15,775 bases of DNA from Bacillota bacterium (GTDB taxonomy: Bacteria; Bacillota_I; Bacilli_A; Erysipelotrichales; Erysipelotrichaceae): positions 1 through 15,775 of the forward strand of contig JAEWIH010000012.1 of assembly GCA_023387245.1 (NCBI GenBank), in the 5' to 3' direction. Positions 5,807 through 14,615 of the stretch are shown piece after piece. Numbering within the stretch: the stretch's first letter is position 1; every line of letters starts with the position of its first letter. Below the pieces are notes generated by a model. It searched no databases. It had not been told where the DNA came from and saw nothing but the letters and a program-made list of their open reading frames with translations. Made by a program: the position numbers and the translations under genes.

Positions 5807-8281
5807 TTATACCTCTGATGTTTCACGTGAAACATCTCCTTCATCACTCTTAACAATTACCGATATTGAAGATACTTTCGCATTTTCACTAACCTTAATT
5901 AATTTTACACCTTGAGTATTTCTAGAAACTTGACTAACAGACTCTAATGATATTCTAATAATAACACCTTCATTTGTTACTATTAAAGCATCTTCATCAC
6001 CATTAACAGATTTAAAAGCAACTAATTTACCGTTTTTCTCAGTAATTTTCATTGTAGTTACACCTTTAGAACCTCTTCTAGTTAATCGATAATCATCGAT
6101 TGTAGTCATCTTTCCAAAACCATGATCTGTAACTGATAATATTAAATTACCTAAAAAATTAGAAGTCATGCCGACAACTTTATCTTTACTGTCTAATGAA
6201 ATAGCTATTACCCCTTTAGAGCCTCTACCAGATGGACGAACATCATTTTCATGGAATCTAACAGCCTTAGCATTAGATCCAGCAATTAAAATTTCATTAT
6301 CACCTGTTGTCATAATGGCTTGAATTAGCGTATCGTCTTCATTTAATGTTATCGCAATTTTTCCATTCTTTTGTACTCGATCATATTCAGATAACAATGT
6401 TTTCTTAATTAAACCTCTTTCGGTAACTAATACAACATATTTAAATTCATTTTCAGGAACAACTCTAAAAATTGTTTTTACTTCTTCACCTTTGTCTAAA
6501 TTTAGTAAATTAATTACTGGCAATCCTTTAGATGTTCTTGATGAACTAGGAACTTGATAACCTTTTAAGCGATAAACTTTTCCAAAATTTGTAAAAAATA
6601 AAATGTAGTCGTGTGTTGACATAGTAATTAAAGTATCAATAACATCATCTTCATTAACACTCATTCCTTTTACACCACGGCCGCCTCGTAATTGTGTTCT
6701 ATAAGTATCTATAGATGTTTGTTTAATATAACCATTAGTAGTTAAAGTAACGACTATATCATCCTTTTCAATTAAGTCTTCATCATCCATATCATAGCCG
6801 CTATCTAATATTTCGCTGCGACGATTATCACCAAATTTTTCTTTTATTTCATTTAAATATTCTTTAATAATATTTAAAACTCTTTGATGATTTGCTAGAA
6901 TATCACGATAATCGGCTATTGCTAATTCTAGTTCATCATATTCGTTTTTAATTTTTTCTTGTTCAAGACCTGTTAAGCGTCTTAATTGCATTGATAAAAT
7001 GGCTTTTGTTTGAATTTCTGATAAATTAAATCTTTCCATTAATCTTGAACTAGCAATTTCATCAGTTAATGAACTTCTAATAATTTTAATAGCTTCATCT
7101 AAATTGTCTCCAGAAATGGCTAAAAAACCTAATAAAATGTGTTCTCTTTCTAATGCTTTATCTAAATCAAACTTAACTCTGCGCTTAATAACATTAATTT
7201 GATGTTGTAAATAATAATTAATCATTTCTTTTAGTGTTAATAACTTTGGTACACCATTTACTAAGGCAATATTATTTACACCAAAACTAGATTGTAAAGC
7301 TGTTAATCTATATAACTGATTTAATAAAACTTCTGGTGAAACATCTCTTCGAGTTTCTATAACAATTCTAATTCCTTCACGATTACTTTCATCTCTTAAA
7401 TCAGTAATGCCATCTATTACTTTGTCTCTAGCTAATTGACCAATTCTTTCAACTAAAGCAGATTTATTAACGTTATAAGGAATTTCGGTAACTATTATTT
7501 GAGATTTATTATTTTTTATAGGTTCAATATGTGTCTTAGCTCGCATAATAACAGAGCCTTTGCCTGTTAAATAAGCTTTTTTTATACCGGAACGACCTAA
7601 AATATAACCACCTGTTGGAAAATCAGGACCAAAAATATATTCATTAATTAAAGTTATTGTGTCAATATCTGGATTATCGATAATGGCACAAGTAGCATCT
7701 ACCAACTCATTTAAATTATGTGGTGGAATATTAGTTGCCATACCAACCGCAATACCCATAGAACCATTTAGTAATAATTGTGGTATTCTTGCTGGTAAAA
7801 TAACTGGTTCTTTTAATTCGGCATTATAATTATCCATAAAGTCAACAGTGTCTTTATTAATATCTTTTAACATTTCCATAGCTATTTTAGACATCCGTGC
7901 TTCGGTATAACGCATCGCTGCTGCTTCATCGCCATCAATAGAACCAAAATTACCTTGTCCTTGAATTAAAGGATAACGATATGAAAAATCTTGAGCCATT
8001 CTAACCATTGATGTATAGATGGCAGAATCACCATGAGGATGATATTTACCCATAACTTCACCAACTAACATAGCTGATTTTTTATAAGGTTTATCTGAAA
8101 ACATACCTAAATTATGACTAGCAAATAAAATTCTTCGATGAACAGGCTTTAAACCATCATAAACATCGGGTAATGCTCGCGAAACAATTACTGACATCGA
8201 ATAATCAAGAAATGAATCACGCATTTCTTTTGCGATATCACGCGAAAAGACTCTAGTATCACTACTGCTTTTAATTTCCAT
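5807..8281 (-). CDS. gyrA: DNA gyrase subunit A
   Basis: The A subunit cleaves and rejoins DNA and wraps it for negative supercoiling, working with GyrB in an A2B2 complex. At 824 residues it is full length. The catalytic tyrosine is Y125 in [10 protein letters not shown]. The quinolone-resistance region reads [17 protein letters not shown]: the serine (E. coli Ser83) is S86, but the acidic residue (E. coli Asp87; Glu in Bacillus) is T90. The C-terminal domain has six-bladed wrapping repeats, and the GyrA-box appears as QLRGGRG, supporting GyrA rather than ParC. The last residues, DVSRETS, are the in-frame translation of a parS site. The start has AAAGGAAA eight bases upstream, and the gene follows gyrB by 14 bases in the same transcript. 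Confidence 0.97.
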   Translation of the reverse strand: MEIKSSSDTRVFSRDIAKEMRDSFLDYSMSVIVSRALPDVYDGLKPVHRRILFASHNLGMFSDKPYKKSAMLVGEVMGKYHPHGDSAIYTSMVRMAQDFSYRYPLIQGQGNFGSIDGDEAAAMRYTEARMSKIAMEMLKDINKDTVDFMDNYNAELKEPVILPARIPQLLLNGSMGIAVGMATNIPPHNLNELVDATCAIIDNPDIDTITLINEYIFGPDFPTGGYILGRSGIKKAYLTGKGSVIMRAKTHIEPIKNNKSQIIVTEIPYNVNKSALVERIGQLARDKVIDGITDLRDESNREGIRIVIETRRDVSPEVLLNQLYRLTALQSSFGVNNIALVNGVPKLLTLKEMINYYLQHQINVIKRRVKFDLDKALEREHILLGFLAISGDNLDEAIKIIRSSLTDEIASSRLMERFNLSEIQTKAILSMQLRRLTGLEQEKIKNEYDELELAIADYRDILANHQRVLNIIKEYLNEIKEKFGDNRRSEILDSGYDMDDEDLIEKDDIVVTLTTNGYIKQTSIDTYRTQLRGGRGVKGMSVNEDDVIDTLITMSTHDYILFFTNFGKVYRLKGYQVPSSSRTSKGLPVINLLNLDKGEEVKTIFRVVPENEFKYVVLVTERGLIKKTLLSEYDRVQKNGKIAITLNEDDTLIQAIMTTGDNEILIAGSNAKAVRFHENDVRPSGRGSKGVIAISLDSKDKVVGMTSNFLGNLILSVTDHGFGKMTTIDDYRLTRRGSKGVTTMKITEKNGKLVAFKSVNGDEDALIVTNEGVIIRISLESVSQVSRNTQGVKLIKVSENAKVSSISVIVKSDEGDVSRETSEV
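5819..5834. promoter_or_regulatory. parS centromere site (copy 2) inside gyrA 3' end
   Basis: The same palindrome TGTTTCACGTGAAACA as at 4504-4519 lies within the gyrA coding sequence, translated as part of DVSRETS about five codons before the stop, and 15 bases upstream of the serS start. The pair therefore brackets serS precisely. Identity over all 16 positions twice within 1.3 kb makes chance very unlikely. Confidence 0.93.
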
Positions 8282-8295
8282 GATTAATTTCCTTT

Positions 8296-10224
8296 CTAAA
8301 TATCAAGATTTTTAACATATTGAGCATTTTTTTGAATAAAATCGCGTCTAGGATCAACATCTTCACCCATTAACATATCAAATACTTTATCGGCTTCAAT
8401 AGCATCTTCAATCGTTACTTGAATTAAAGTTCTAGTTTCTGGATCCATTGTAGTTTCCCACAACTGATCAGCATTCATTTCTCCTAATCCTTTATAACGA
8501 TTTATTTTAATTTGATCACCTAAACTTAACTTAACTTCTTCTAATTCATTATCGCTATAACAATACCTAATCATTTTTCCTTTAGTTACTTTGTATAAAG
8601 GCGGCATAGCAAAATAAACATAACCAGCTTCGATTACAGGTTGCAAAAATCTGAATAAAAATGTTAATAATAAAGTTCTTATATGGGCACCATCAACATC
8701 AGCATCGGTCATAATTACTATTTTATGATAACGTAATTTATCTAAATCTAATTCATCACCAATACCACAGCCAAAAGCCGATAACATAGAACGAATCTCA
8801 TTATTATCAAAAATTTTATGAATTCGAGCTTTTTCGACATTTAAAACTTTACCTCGTAAAGGTAAAATAGCTTGGAATTTAGAATTTCTTCCACCTTTAG
8901 CACTACCTCCAGCCGAATTACCCTCAACTAAAAAAATCTCACACTCAGTGGCATCTTTAGAGGAACAATCAGCTAATTTACCAGGTAAAGGACTAATTTC
9001 TAAAACATTTTTACGTCTAGTTAATTCTCGAGCTTTTTTTGCGGCTACTCTAGCTTGTGAAGCTATTTTAGCTTTTTCACAAATTAATTTTGCTTCAGCT
9101 GGATGTTCTAATAAAAATCTTTCTAGTTGAGTGGAAAAAATCGAAGAAGTAATTTTTCTAACTTCAGAATTACCTAATTTAGTTTTAGTTTGCCCTTCAT
9201 ATTGAGGATTAGGATGTTTAACAGAAATAATTGCGCACAAACCTTCTCTAACATCTTCACCTTGAAATTGTTCATCATCTTTCTTTAAAAAATTATTATT
9301 TTGAGCATATTGGTTAATAATTCTAGTTAAGGCCATTCTAAAGCCTTCTTCATGAGTTCCACCTTCATGAGTATTAATGTTATTAGCAAAAGAATAAATA
9401 TTTGTTGAATAAGTATCATTATATTGTAAAGCTATTTCAACTATAATATCATCTTCAATTCCTTCACTATAAATTATTTCATTAAATAAAGGTGTTTTGT
9501 TTCTGTTCATAAAAGTAACATATTCTTTAATACCACCTTCATATAAAAATTTATGATTTTGTTTTTGATAATTAGTTCTTAAATCATTAATTTCAATGCT
9601 AATGCCTTTATTTAAAAAAGCCATTTGTTGTAAACGATCTTTAATAATGTCATAGTCATAAGTAGTAGTTTCTTTAAAAATTGTAGAATCAGCTTTAAAT
9701 AAAACTCTTGTGCCAGTTAATTTAGTAGTTCCTACTTGTTTTAAAGGAGCTAAAACATTACCACCATTTTCAAATCTTTGAAAATATTCAAAACCATCTT
9801 TATAAACACGGACTTCTAACCATGAACTTAAAGCATTAACTACTGAAGCACCTACACCATGTAAACCACCAGAAACTTTATAAGCACCGCCACCAAACTT
9901 ACCACCAGCATGTAAAACAGTATAAATTGTTTCTACCGTTGATTTATTTGTTTTTTTATGAATTTCTACTGGAATACCACGTCCATTATCAATAACTTCT
10001 ATAACATCATCATCTAGTAAATTAACTTTTATTTCACTAGCAAAACCGGCTAATGCTTCATCGATTGAATTATCAACTATTTCCCATACAAGATGATGTA
10101 AACCTTTAATAGAAGTAGTTCCAATATACATACCTGGTCTTTTTCTAACAGCTTCTAATCCTTCTAATACTTGAATATCATCTGAAGTATATGAATGTTC
10201 AACTTTTTTATTTAATTCACTCAT
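8296..10224 (-). CDS. gyrB: DNA gyrase subunit B
   Basis: The B subunit supplies ATPase and TOPRIM functions for supercoiling. At 642 residues it has the short Gram-positive form without the proteobacterial insertion. The GHKL ATPase motifs are [10 protein letters not shown] (48-57), DNGRGIP (79-85) and [15 protein letters not shown] (119-133). The TOPRIM acidic patch DADVD is at 507-511, and the C-terminal signature [20 protein letters not shown] is intact. The conserved EGDSAGG motif reads EGNSAGG (N436). That position equals E. coli Asp426, where Asn gives nalidixic acid resistance. E. coli Lys447 corresponds to R457, as is common in Gram-positives. The start overlaps the recF end by eight bases (ATGAGTGA), and AAAGGAG inside recF serves as ribosome binding site. 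The stop is TAG. Confidence 0.97.
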   Translation of the reverse strand: MSELNKKVEHSYTSDDIQVLEGLEAVRKRPGMYIGTTSIKGLHHLVWEIVDNSIDEALAGFASEIKVNLLDDDVIEVIDNGRGIPVEIHKKTNKSTVETIYTVLHAGGKFGGGAYKVSGGLHGVGASVVNALSSWLEVRVYKDGFEYFQRFENGGNVLAPLKQVGTTKLTGTRVLFKADSTIFKETTTYDYDIIKDRLQQMAFLNKGISIEINDLRTNYQKQNHKFLYEGGIKEYVTFMNRNKTPLFNEIIYSEGIEDDIIVEIALQYNDTYSTNIYSFANNINTHEGGTHEEGFRMALTRIINQYAQNNNFLKKDDEQFQGEDVREGLCAIISVKHPNPQYEGQTKTKLGNSEVRKITSSIFSTQLERFLLEHPAEAKLICEKAKIASQARVAAKKARELTRRKNVLEISPLPGKLADCSSKDATECEIFLVEGNSAGGSAKGGRNSKFQAILPLRGKVLNVEKARIHKIFDNNEIRSMLSAFGCGIGDELDLDKLRYHKIVIMTDADVDGAHIRTLLLTFLFRFLQPVIEAGYVYFAMPPLYKVTKGKMIRYCYSDNELEEVKLSLGDQIKINRYKGLGEMNADQLWETTMDPETRTLIQVTIEDAIEADKVFDMLMGEDVDPRRDFIQKNAQYVKNLDI

Positions 10225-11311
10225 TGATTATTCTCCTTTGTTTAATTATTCCATTATCAATAACAAATATAGACATTTTGTCATTAATTTTATTAAAAGA
10301 TTGTAAGTGGGTTGTAGTCATAATAGTTTGAATATTTTTAGGACATAAATTTAAAAATTTAAATTGATGATCTAAATCTAATTCTGATAAAACATCGTCA
10401 AATAATGCTACTGGGTAATAATTTAAATATTCATTAATAACATTAATTAAGGCTAATTTAAAGGCTAAAACAAAAAGGCGCTTTTGACCTTGTGAAGCGA
10501 CTAATGAAATTAAATTATCATTAAAATAAGCATTAAAATTATCACGATGAATTCCCATTGTCGTATGTTGATATAAAATATCTTTAGAATAATTATTTTT
10601 TAATTTATTTAAAACTAATTGTTTATATTCATCAAAATTAGTTGAATTTGTATGAGTATAATAAACTATTTTAGTTTGTATTTTTAAATTGCTTAATTTA
10701 TAAAAAAAATCATCTGTTTTTTTAGATAATAATTCTATAAATTTTAAACGGGCTTTATAAATAGAAAATTGATGAATAATATTTTTTTCATCTAATATTT
10801 CTAATAAATCATAGTCGATTTTTTTACTTTTTAATAATATATTTCTTTCTTCTAAATAATGATTATAACAAACAATATTATATTTAGTGACTGGATCAAT
10901 TTTAGAAATTTCTAAGTCAAAAAAACAACGTCGTTGACGTGCACTTTGATCAAAAAAATAAACATCATTAGGACTAAATAAAACAGTATGAAATTTTCCG
11001 ATAAAATCAGAAGTTTTTTTAATAATATTATTATTTATTTTTAGAAATTTACCTTCTCTATTAATTATTACCGAAAATTTATTATTTTCACTAATTAATT
11101 CTATTTTAGATAATTCTTTATCATAGTTGATTAAAGAACGAAAATTATTAGTTCTAAAACTTCTTAAATTACTAATAAAATTTATAGCTTCTAGTATGTT
11201 AGTCTTACCGTGACCATTTTTTCCTAAAATAATATTTAATCCAGAATTAAAATGAAAATTTAAATTTAAAAGATTACGATAATTTTTAATTTTAATGTCT
11301 GAAATTATCAT
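10217..11311 (-). CDS. recF: DNA replication and repair protein RecF
   Basis: RecF is an SMC/ABC-like ATPase that binds gapped DNA and promotes RecA loading with RecO and RecR. Walker A GKNGHGKT is at residues 30-37, after the usual N-terminal KIKNYRNL strand. The ABC signature appears as ASQGQKR near 271-277, and the Walker B/D-loop is [11 protein letters not shown] near 310-320. Length is 364 residues, normal for the family (about 360-370). It starts on ATG overlapping the TGA of yaaA (ATGA, 4 bases) and ends on TGA overlapping gyrB, which suggests translational coupling along yaaA-recF-gyrB. The presence of recF, recR and the wider set implies an intact gap-repair pathway, provided recO is encoded elsewhere. 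The gene is strikingly rich in Asn, Lys and Ile, as expected from the base composition. Confidence 0.96.
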   Translation of the reverse strand: MIISDIKIKNYRNLLNLNFHFNSGLNIILGKNGHGKTNILEAINFISNLRSFRTNNFRSLINYDKELSKIELISENNKFSVIINREGKFLKINNNIIKKTSDFIGKFHTVLFSPNDVYFFDQSARQRRCFFDLEISKIDPVTKYNIVCYNHYLEERNILLKSKKIDYDLLEILDEKNIIHQFSIYKARLKFIELLSKKTDDFFYKLSNLKIQTKIVYYTHTNSTNFDEYKQLVLNKLKNNYSKDILYQHTTMGIHRDNFNAYFNDNLISLVASQGQKRLFVLAFKLALINVINEYLNYYPVALFDDVLSELDLDHQFKFLNLCPKNIQTIMTTTHLQSFNKINDKMSIFVIDNGIIKQRRIINE

Positions 11312-11505
11312 ATAATTTCAATAAATTCTCCGTTATATTCAACTTTATCACCAGGATAAAGTTTTTTTGATCTGGCTAATTCTATTTGATTATTAACTTT
11401 AACTAATCCAGAAAAAATTATTTGTTTTGCTTCACCACCACTATTTACCAATCCGGTAATTTTTAATAAATTTCCTAAAGTAATTAGTTCTGTTTTTACT
11501 TGCAT
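11308..11505 (-). CDS. yaaA: S4-domain RNA-binding protein YaaA
   Basis: A 65-residue protein made almost wholly of one S4 RNA-binding domain. The core reads TLGNLLKITGLVNSGGEAKQ, then IFSGLVKVNNQ, and YPGDKVEYNGE near the end. YaaA-type proteins are found between dnaN and recF in Bacillus and many Firmicutes; a role in ribosome assembly has been proposed for the family, but none can be read here. The start is well marked by a strong GGGAGGA about nine bases upstream. It is the first gene after the dnaN terminator and after a promoter at 11529-11557, and overlaps recF by four bases. Its stop is TGA, immediately followed by TAA in frame. Confidence 0.93.
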   Translation of the reverse strand: MQVKTELITLGNLLKITGLVNSGGEAKQIIFSGLVKVNNQIELARSKKLYPGDKVEYNGEFIEII

Positions 11506-11528
11506 AAAAATCCTCCCGGATAATAATT

Positions 11529-11557
11529 ATTATACTATATTTTTTAATAAAATTAAA
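11529..11557 (-). promoter_or_regulatory. Promoter for the yaaA-recF-gyrB-gyrA operon
   Basis: On the minus strand a perfect TATAAT (11534-11529) has a weak -35, TTTAAT (11557-11552), at 17 bases. The expected start near 11522 gives a leader of about 17 bases that carries the strong GGGAGGA site of yaaA. It sits just after the dnaN terminator, so the gyrase operon can be expressed separately from dnaA-dnaN. Confidence 0.6.
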
Positions 11558-11561
11558 TATT

Positions 11562-11585
11562 AAAAAAAGGTGTTTTAAACACCTA
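11562..11585 (-). terminator. Intrinsic terminator after dnaN
   Basis: The minus strand carries the hairpin AGGTGTTT / AAACACCT with a one-base centre (11584-11568), followed by seven T (11568-11562). The stem begins at the TAG stop codon of dnaN. It separates the dnaA-dnaN unit from the yaaA-gyrA unit. Confidence 0.85.
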
Positions 11586-12713
11586 ATTGTATGATCTTAC
11601 TGGGACAACTAAATTTAAATGTTTATCATTGTCTGGGTCAATAATAATGAATGGACGCATATCACCAGAAAATTTAACAACAATTTCATTACTGTCTAAT
11701 GATTTTAAAGAATCTAACATAAATTTAACTGAAAAAGAAACGACTATATCACTTCCTTTATTTTCAATGGCTTTAATAGTTTCTTTAAAAGAACCGACTT
11801 CTTGAGAAATATTTGTTATAGTTATTAAATCATTTTTAGCACTAAATTTAACATATGCTAGATTGTTATCAGTTTTTAAAAATGATGAGCGATCTAGCGC
11901 GTTTTCTAATTGTTTTTTATTAAATCGATATTCACAATTAAATTCTGTTGGAATTAATCTTTTAGTTTCCGGAAAAATACCATCTAATAATGTTGATTGA
12001 ATAATACTATGATTATCACTAAATTGTACCATTTGATTACTATAAGATACAGTTATATTATTATCATCTTCTAAAGATTTAATTAATTCTATTAATACTT
12101 TTCTTGGTACTGTAAAATTAAAATCTTCTTCATATAATAAATTTTCATTAATAAGTGATAAACGATATGAATCTGTAGCAATGAAAGTTATTAATCTTTT
12201 AGAATGATTATAATTAAAATTAATACCTGTTAATACGGGACGAGTTTCTTTTATTGATGTCGCAAAAATAGTTTTTTGAATCATCTTTTTTAAAAGTTGT
12301 TTTGAAATGTTAAAATTTTTATCTAATTGTTTTATTTCAATATCAGGATAATTTCTTTTTAATAATCCATTTAGGTTAAAATCTGTTAAATCATCATAGA
12401 TTTTAACTAATGTACCATCAATCATTTCGATATTAATAATTTGTCCTTCTATTTTTCTAATAATTTCACTTAAATATTTAGCATCTAAAACAATAGAACC
12501 TTCTTCACTTATTTCTAATTTATTTTTTTCATCACTAACTAATAATTTTTCAAAAATTGTTAAGTCTGAATCACTAGCTAGAAAAGAAACATTATCTTTT
12601 TTAACATCAATTAAAATACCTGTTAAAGATTTAATTGGTGAATTTGAATTAATAGCTCTAATGACACTATTAATAACATTGTTTAGAACATTTTTAGAAA
12701 TTTTAAAAATCAT
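11583..12713 (-). CDS. dnaN: DNA polymerase III sliding clamp, beta subunit
   Basis: The beta clamp is a ring-shaped dimer that tethers the replicative polymerase to DNA and is loaded by the DnaX complex. At 376 residues it fits the three-domain clamp (about 1-125, 126-250, 251-376). Recognisable family features are the N-terminal MIFKISKNVLNNVINSVIRA, the domain-2 TIFATSIKETRPVLTGINF, FIATDSYRLSL, and the C-terminal LNLVVPVRSYN, which contributes to the peptide-binding pocket. The start is supported by AAAAGGAG seven bases upstream. It follows dnaA after 141 non-coding bases and is closed by a hairpin terminator at its TAG stop. It shares the minus strand and leading-strand orientation of dnaA. 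Confidence 0.96.
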   Translation of the reverse strand: MIFKISKNVLNNVINSVIRAINSNSPIKSLTGILIDVKKDNVSFLASDSDLTIFEKLLVSDEKNKLEISEEGSIVLDAKYLSEIIRKIEGQIINIEMIDGTLVKIYDDLTDFNLNGLLKRNYPDIEIKQLDKNFNISKQLLKKMIQKTIFATSIKETRPVLTGINFNYNHSKRLITFIATDSYRLSLINENLLYEEDFNFTVPRKVLIELIKSLEDDNNITVSYSNQMVQFSDNHSIIQSTLLDGIFPETKRLIPTEFNCEYRFNKKQLENALDRSSFLKTDNNLAYVKFSAKNDLITITNISQEVGSFKETIKAIENKGSDIVVSFSVKFMLDSLKSLDSNEIVVKFSGDMRPFIIIDPDNDKHLNLVVPVRSYN

Positions 12714-12776
12714 AAATTTCTCCTTTTTATTTATTTATTAAATAATTATTATCATAATTATTAGTTATGTGAATAT

Positions 12777-12800
12777 TGTTAAAAAGTTCAAAAAACCTTT
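12777..12800 (-). repeat. 24-base element, copy A (dnaA-dnaN gap)
   Basis: Read on the minus strand, this 24-base stretch (an AAAGG start, T6, GAAC, T5, AACA) matches the plus strand at 14484-14507 at 22 of 24 positions; the differences are at positions 3 (A/G) and 12 (G/A). The copies lie in the two non-coding regions on either side of dnaA, in opposite orientation. A DnaA-box-like ATATTCACA (12776-12768) follows directly. Confidence 0.65.
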
Positions 12801-12814
12801 AAATATCTAGTAAT

Positions 12815-12823
12815 ATTTTAGCA
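12815..12823 (-). promoter_or_regulatory. Extended -10 promoter upstream of dnaN
   Basis: The minus strand reads TGCTAAAAT, an extended -10 (TGn plus TAAAAT), in the 141-base gap between dnaA and dnaN. No convincing -35 is present. DnaA-box-like sites flank it (12768-12776 and 12831-12839), so DnaA could influence it. This would give a leader of about 95 bases before dnaN. Apart from these sites and the 24-base element, I see nothing else in the gap. Confidence 0.4.
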
Positions 12824-12854
12824 CAATTGATGTGAAAAGTTTAGTTACAAATTG

Positions 12855-14210
12855 TTAATAATTTAAAAGTTTTTCTATTTCAGAAATTGCTTGTTGTAAA
12901 ATAGTATCTTTCTTTTTTTCTTTTTCTATTTTTTCAAATGATTTTAAAGCAGTAGAATGATCTCTTTTTCCAAATTCTTCACCGATTTTCGCAAATGGTA
13001 AGTCTAAAAATTTTCTTGATAAATATATGGCAATATGTCTTGCCATGGCGATTTGTTTAGTTCTTGTTTGTGAAATAAGTTGAGTTTTATTGATACCATA
13101 ATATTCACAAACAGCTTTTTTAATTTTATTTACATTTAATTCTAAGTTTTCACTATCTTTTTTTATTAGAGTAAATGCTGATAAAGAATTTTTAAGATTT
13201 AGTTTTGAGTGTTGAGGATTTTCGACACCAAAAAATAATAATCGAGTTAATGCCCCTTCTAATGCTCTAATATCACGAGAATAATTAGTTGCTATATAGT
13301 TAATTATGTCTTCGTCAATATAATCATTGTCGAAAGATTGTTTTTTAATTTTTTGTTTAATAATCATTATACTAGTTTCATAAGATGGTGAAGAAATAGT
13401 AACTGATAAGCCGCTAGAGAATCTTGAAATTAAGCGATTTTCAATGCCTGAAATTTCAGTTGGTATACGGTCAGATGTAATAATAACTTGTTTTTTCTTT
13501 TCGATTAATGAATTATAAATTTGAAAAAATACTTCATTTGATTTTTCTTTGCCACCTGCTAAAAATTGAATATCGTCTAGTAATAGAACATCTAATTCTG
13601 CCATTTCTTTTTTGAAATTAGCGATAGTATTTGTTCTAATGGTTGAAATAACATTATCAACAAATTCAGAACATTGAAAATATTTAATATTTTTATCGGG
13701 ATGATTTATTAAAATATAATTGCCAATAGCGTGTAATAAATGAGTTTTTCCTAATCCTGAATTGCCATAAATAAAAAGGGGATTATATAATTTAGATGGA
13801 CTATAGGCAATGGCTAGAGCAGCTGAATGACTTTCTTTATTACTAGGACCAACAATAAAATTTTCAAATAAATAATCACCATTGATGTTACATTCTATTT
13901 GTCGTTGGCGAAGAATAGAGTTTTGATCTTGCTCATCATTATTAGTATGATGTTCAAGTACAAAATTAATGTCTAAAATATCATCTTCATAATAAGATAT
14001 AGCACTTAATATTTTTTCTTTATCTTGTTTTAATATTTGTTGAACGATTACACTTTCAGTTTCAACAACAGCAACATTATCGACAATGGAAACTAGTTTA
14101 GTTTTATTTTCATAAAAATTATTGTATACATAAACTTCTAGTGAACTATTTTCTTTTAAATAATTTATTGTTTTATTCCAAAGGCGTTCATAATAACTAT
14201 CTTTTGACAT
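12855..14210 (-). CDS. dnaA: Chromosomal replication initiator DnaA
   Basis: DnaA is the AAA+ protein that binds DnaA boxes at oriC and melts the origin. At 451 residues it is full length. Domain I (1-85) begins YYERLWNKTINYLKE. Walker A GNSGLGKT is at 149-156, Walker B LLLDD at 209-213, and the arginine finger at R263 (NRLISRFSSGL). The DNA-binding domain IV contains SRTKQIAMARHIAIYL-type sequence and the signature FAKIGEEFGKRDHSTALK. The linker domain II is very short (about 86-105). The start has GAGG seven bases upstream. Immediately upstream lies a 405-base intergenic region with clustered DnaA-box-like sites, so autoregulation is likely. It is the origin-proximal gene of the leftward block. 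Confidence 0.97.
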   Translation of the reverse strand: MSKDSYYERLWNKTINYLKENSSLEVYVYNNFYENKTKLVSIVDNVAVVETESVIVQQILKQDKEKILSAISYYEDDILDINFVLEHHTNNDEQDQNSILRQRQIECNINGDYLFENFIVGPSNKESHSAALAIAYSPSKLYNPLFIYGNSGLGKTHLLHAIGNYILINHPDKNIKYFQCSEFVDNVISTIRTNTIANFKKEMAELDVLLLDDIQFLAGGKEKSNEVFFQIYNSLIEKKKQVIITSDRIPTEISGIENRLISRFSSGLSVTISSPSYETSIMIIKQKIKKQSFDNDYIDEDIINYIATNYSRDIRALEGALTRLLFFGVENPQHSKLNLKNSLSAFTLIKKDSENLELNVNKIKKAVCEYYGINKTQLISQTRTKQIAMARHIAIYLSRKFLDLPFAKIGEEFGKRDHSTALKSFEKIEKEKKKDTILQQAISEIEKLLNY

Positions 14211-14234
14211 ATTACAACCTCTTCATACTCTATA

Positions 14235-14263
14235 AAGATACATAAAAATTTAATGTAATTCAA
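14235..14263 (-). promoter_or_regulatory. Tentative dnaA promoter
   Basis: The minus strand has TTGAAT (14263-14258) and TATCTT (14240-14235) at 17-base spacing, each matching four of six consensus bases. The start would lie near 14228, leaving a leader of about 18 bases with the GAGG site. It is a weak match, and other AT-rich alternatives exist. Confidence 0.3.
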
Positions 14264-14340
14264 GGATAAATAAAATCTAAAAAATATTATTAACAATATG
14301 GATATTTAAAATAATTTATAATAATAGGATTTATTTTAGT

Positions 14341-14400
14341 TTTGCACAATAATTCACATCTTTTATTTTGTGAACAAATTTTTATTTTTTCATGTGCAAA
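14341..14400. repeat. Nested inverted repeats in oriC
   Basis: Outer arms TTTGCACA (14341-14348) and TGTGCAAA (14393-14400) enclose inner arms TTCACA (14353-14358) and TGTGAA (14369-14374). Each arm coincides with a DnaA-box-like 9-mer, so four sites face each other in pairs. This is more likely a DnaA assembly platform than an RNA hairpin, since the loops are long. Confidence 0.55.
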
Positions 14401-14483
14401 GTTTTTTTAAAGATTTTGTGGAAAATTAAAAAAAATTAAAATAATTTTTATAATAATTAGTAACAATAAAATACTTAATAAAT

Positions 14484-14507
14484 AAGGGTTTTTTAAACTT
14501 TTTAACA
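14484..14507 (+). repeat. 24-base element, copy B (oriC side)
   Basis: Plus-strand partner of the element at 12777-12800, matching 22 of 24 positions. It sits at the right edge of the AT-rich stretch and is followed, 13 bases on, by a DnaA-box-like site (14520-14528). In copy A too, a DnaA-box-like site comes shortly after the element. Confidence 0.65.
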
Positions 14508-14553
14508 TATTTTTTGTAGTGTGAAAAACTTAAATAAAAAATTTTGAATAAAT

Positions 14554-14562
14554 TGTGAATAA
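14554..14562 (-). promoter_or_regulatory. DnaA box
   Basis: On the minus strand TTATTCACA matches TTATNCACA at every position, the only full match in the region. It lies about 30 bases upstream of the -10 box of the rightward unknown gene, so DnaA could regulate that gene. Confidence 0.6.
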
Positions 14563-14590
14563 AAAATTAGTGAAAATGATTTTAAAGGTT

Positions 14591-14608
14591 TATAATAAAT
14601 TGTGAGGA
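14591..14608 (+). promoter_or_regulatory. -10 box and ribosome binding site of the rightward unknown gene
   Basis: A perfect TATAAT (14591-14596) with a poor -35 (TAGTGA at 14568-14573) is followed by GAGGA (14604-14608), seven bases before the ATG at 14616. The transcript would start near 14603 with a leader of about 13 bases. The spacing supports the chosen start codon. Confidence 0.5.
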
Positions 14609-14615
14609 TAAGAAA

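Larger units (their letters stand above)
14211..14615. other. Probable oriC region
   Basis: These 405 non-coding bases lie between the divergent dnaA and the unknown gene. They hold a cluster of DnaA-box-like 9-mers close to TTATNCACA: plus strand at 14340 (TTTTGCACA) and 14350 (TAATTCACA); minus strand at 14369-14377 (TTGTTCACA), 14393-14401 (CTTTGCACA), 14417-14425 (TTTTCCACA), 14520-14528 (TTTTTCACA) and 14554-14562 (TTATTCACA, a full match). Most deviate at one position. The stretch 14426-14483 is almost pure A/T and is a candidate unwinding element. Gene direction diverges here, and the plus strand turns strongly G-rich over C to the right. Origins next to dnaA are the rule in Firmicutes. 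The dnaA-dnaN gap may be a second part of a bipartite origin. Confidence 0.75.

Noticed and set aside
7333..7347. Third parS-like half site (GGTGAAACATC) in gyrA
   Set aside because: Only one arm matches; the other half lacks the palindrome.
8948..9130. Plus-strand open frame of 60 codons
   Set aside because: Antisense to conserved gyrB sequence; no independent support.
11587..11805. Plus-strand open frame of 72 codons
   Set aside because: Antisense to the dnaN C-terminal domain; no ribosome binding site.
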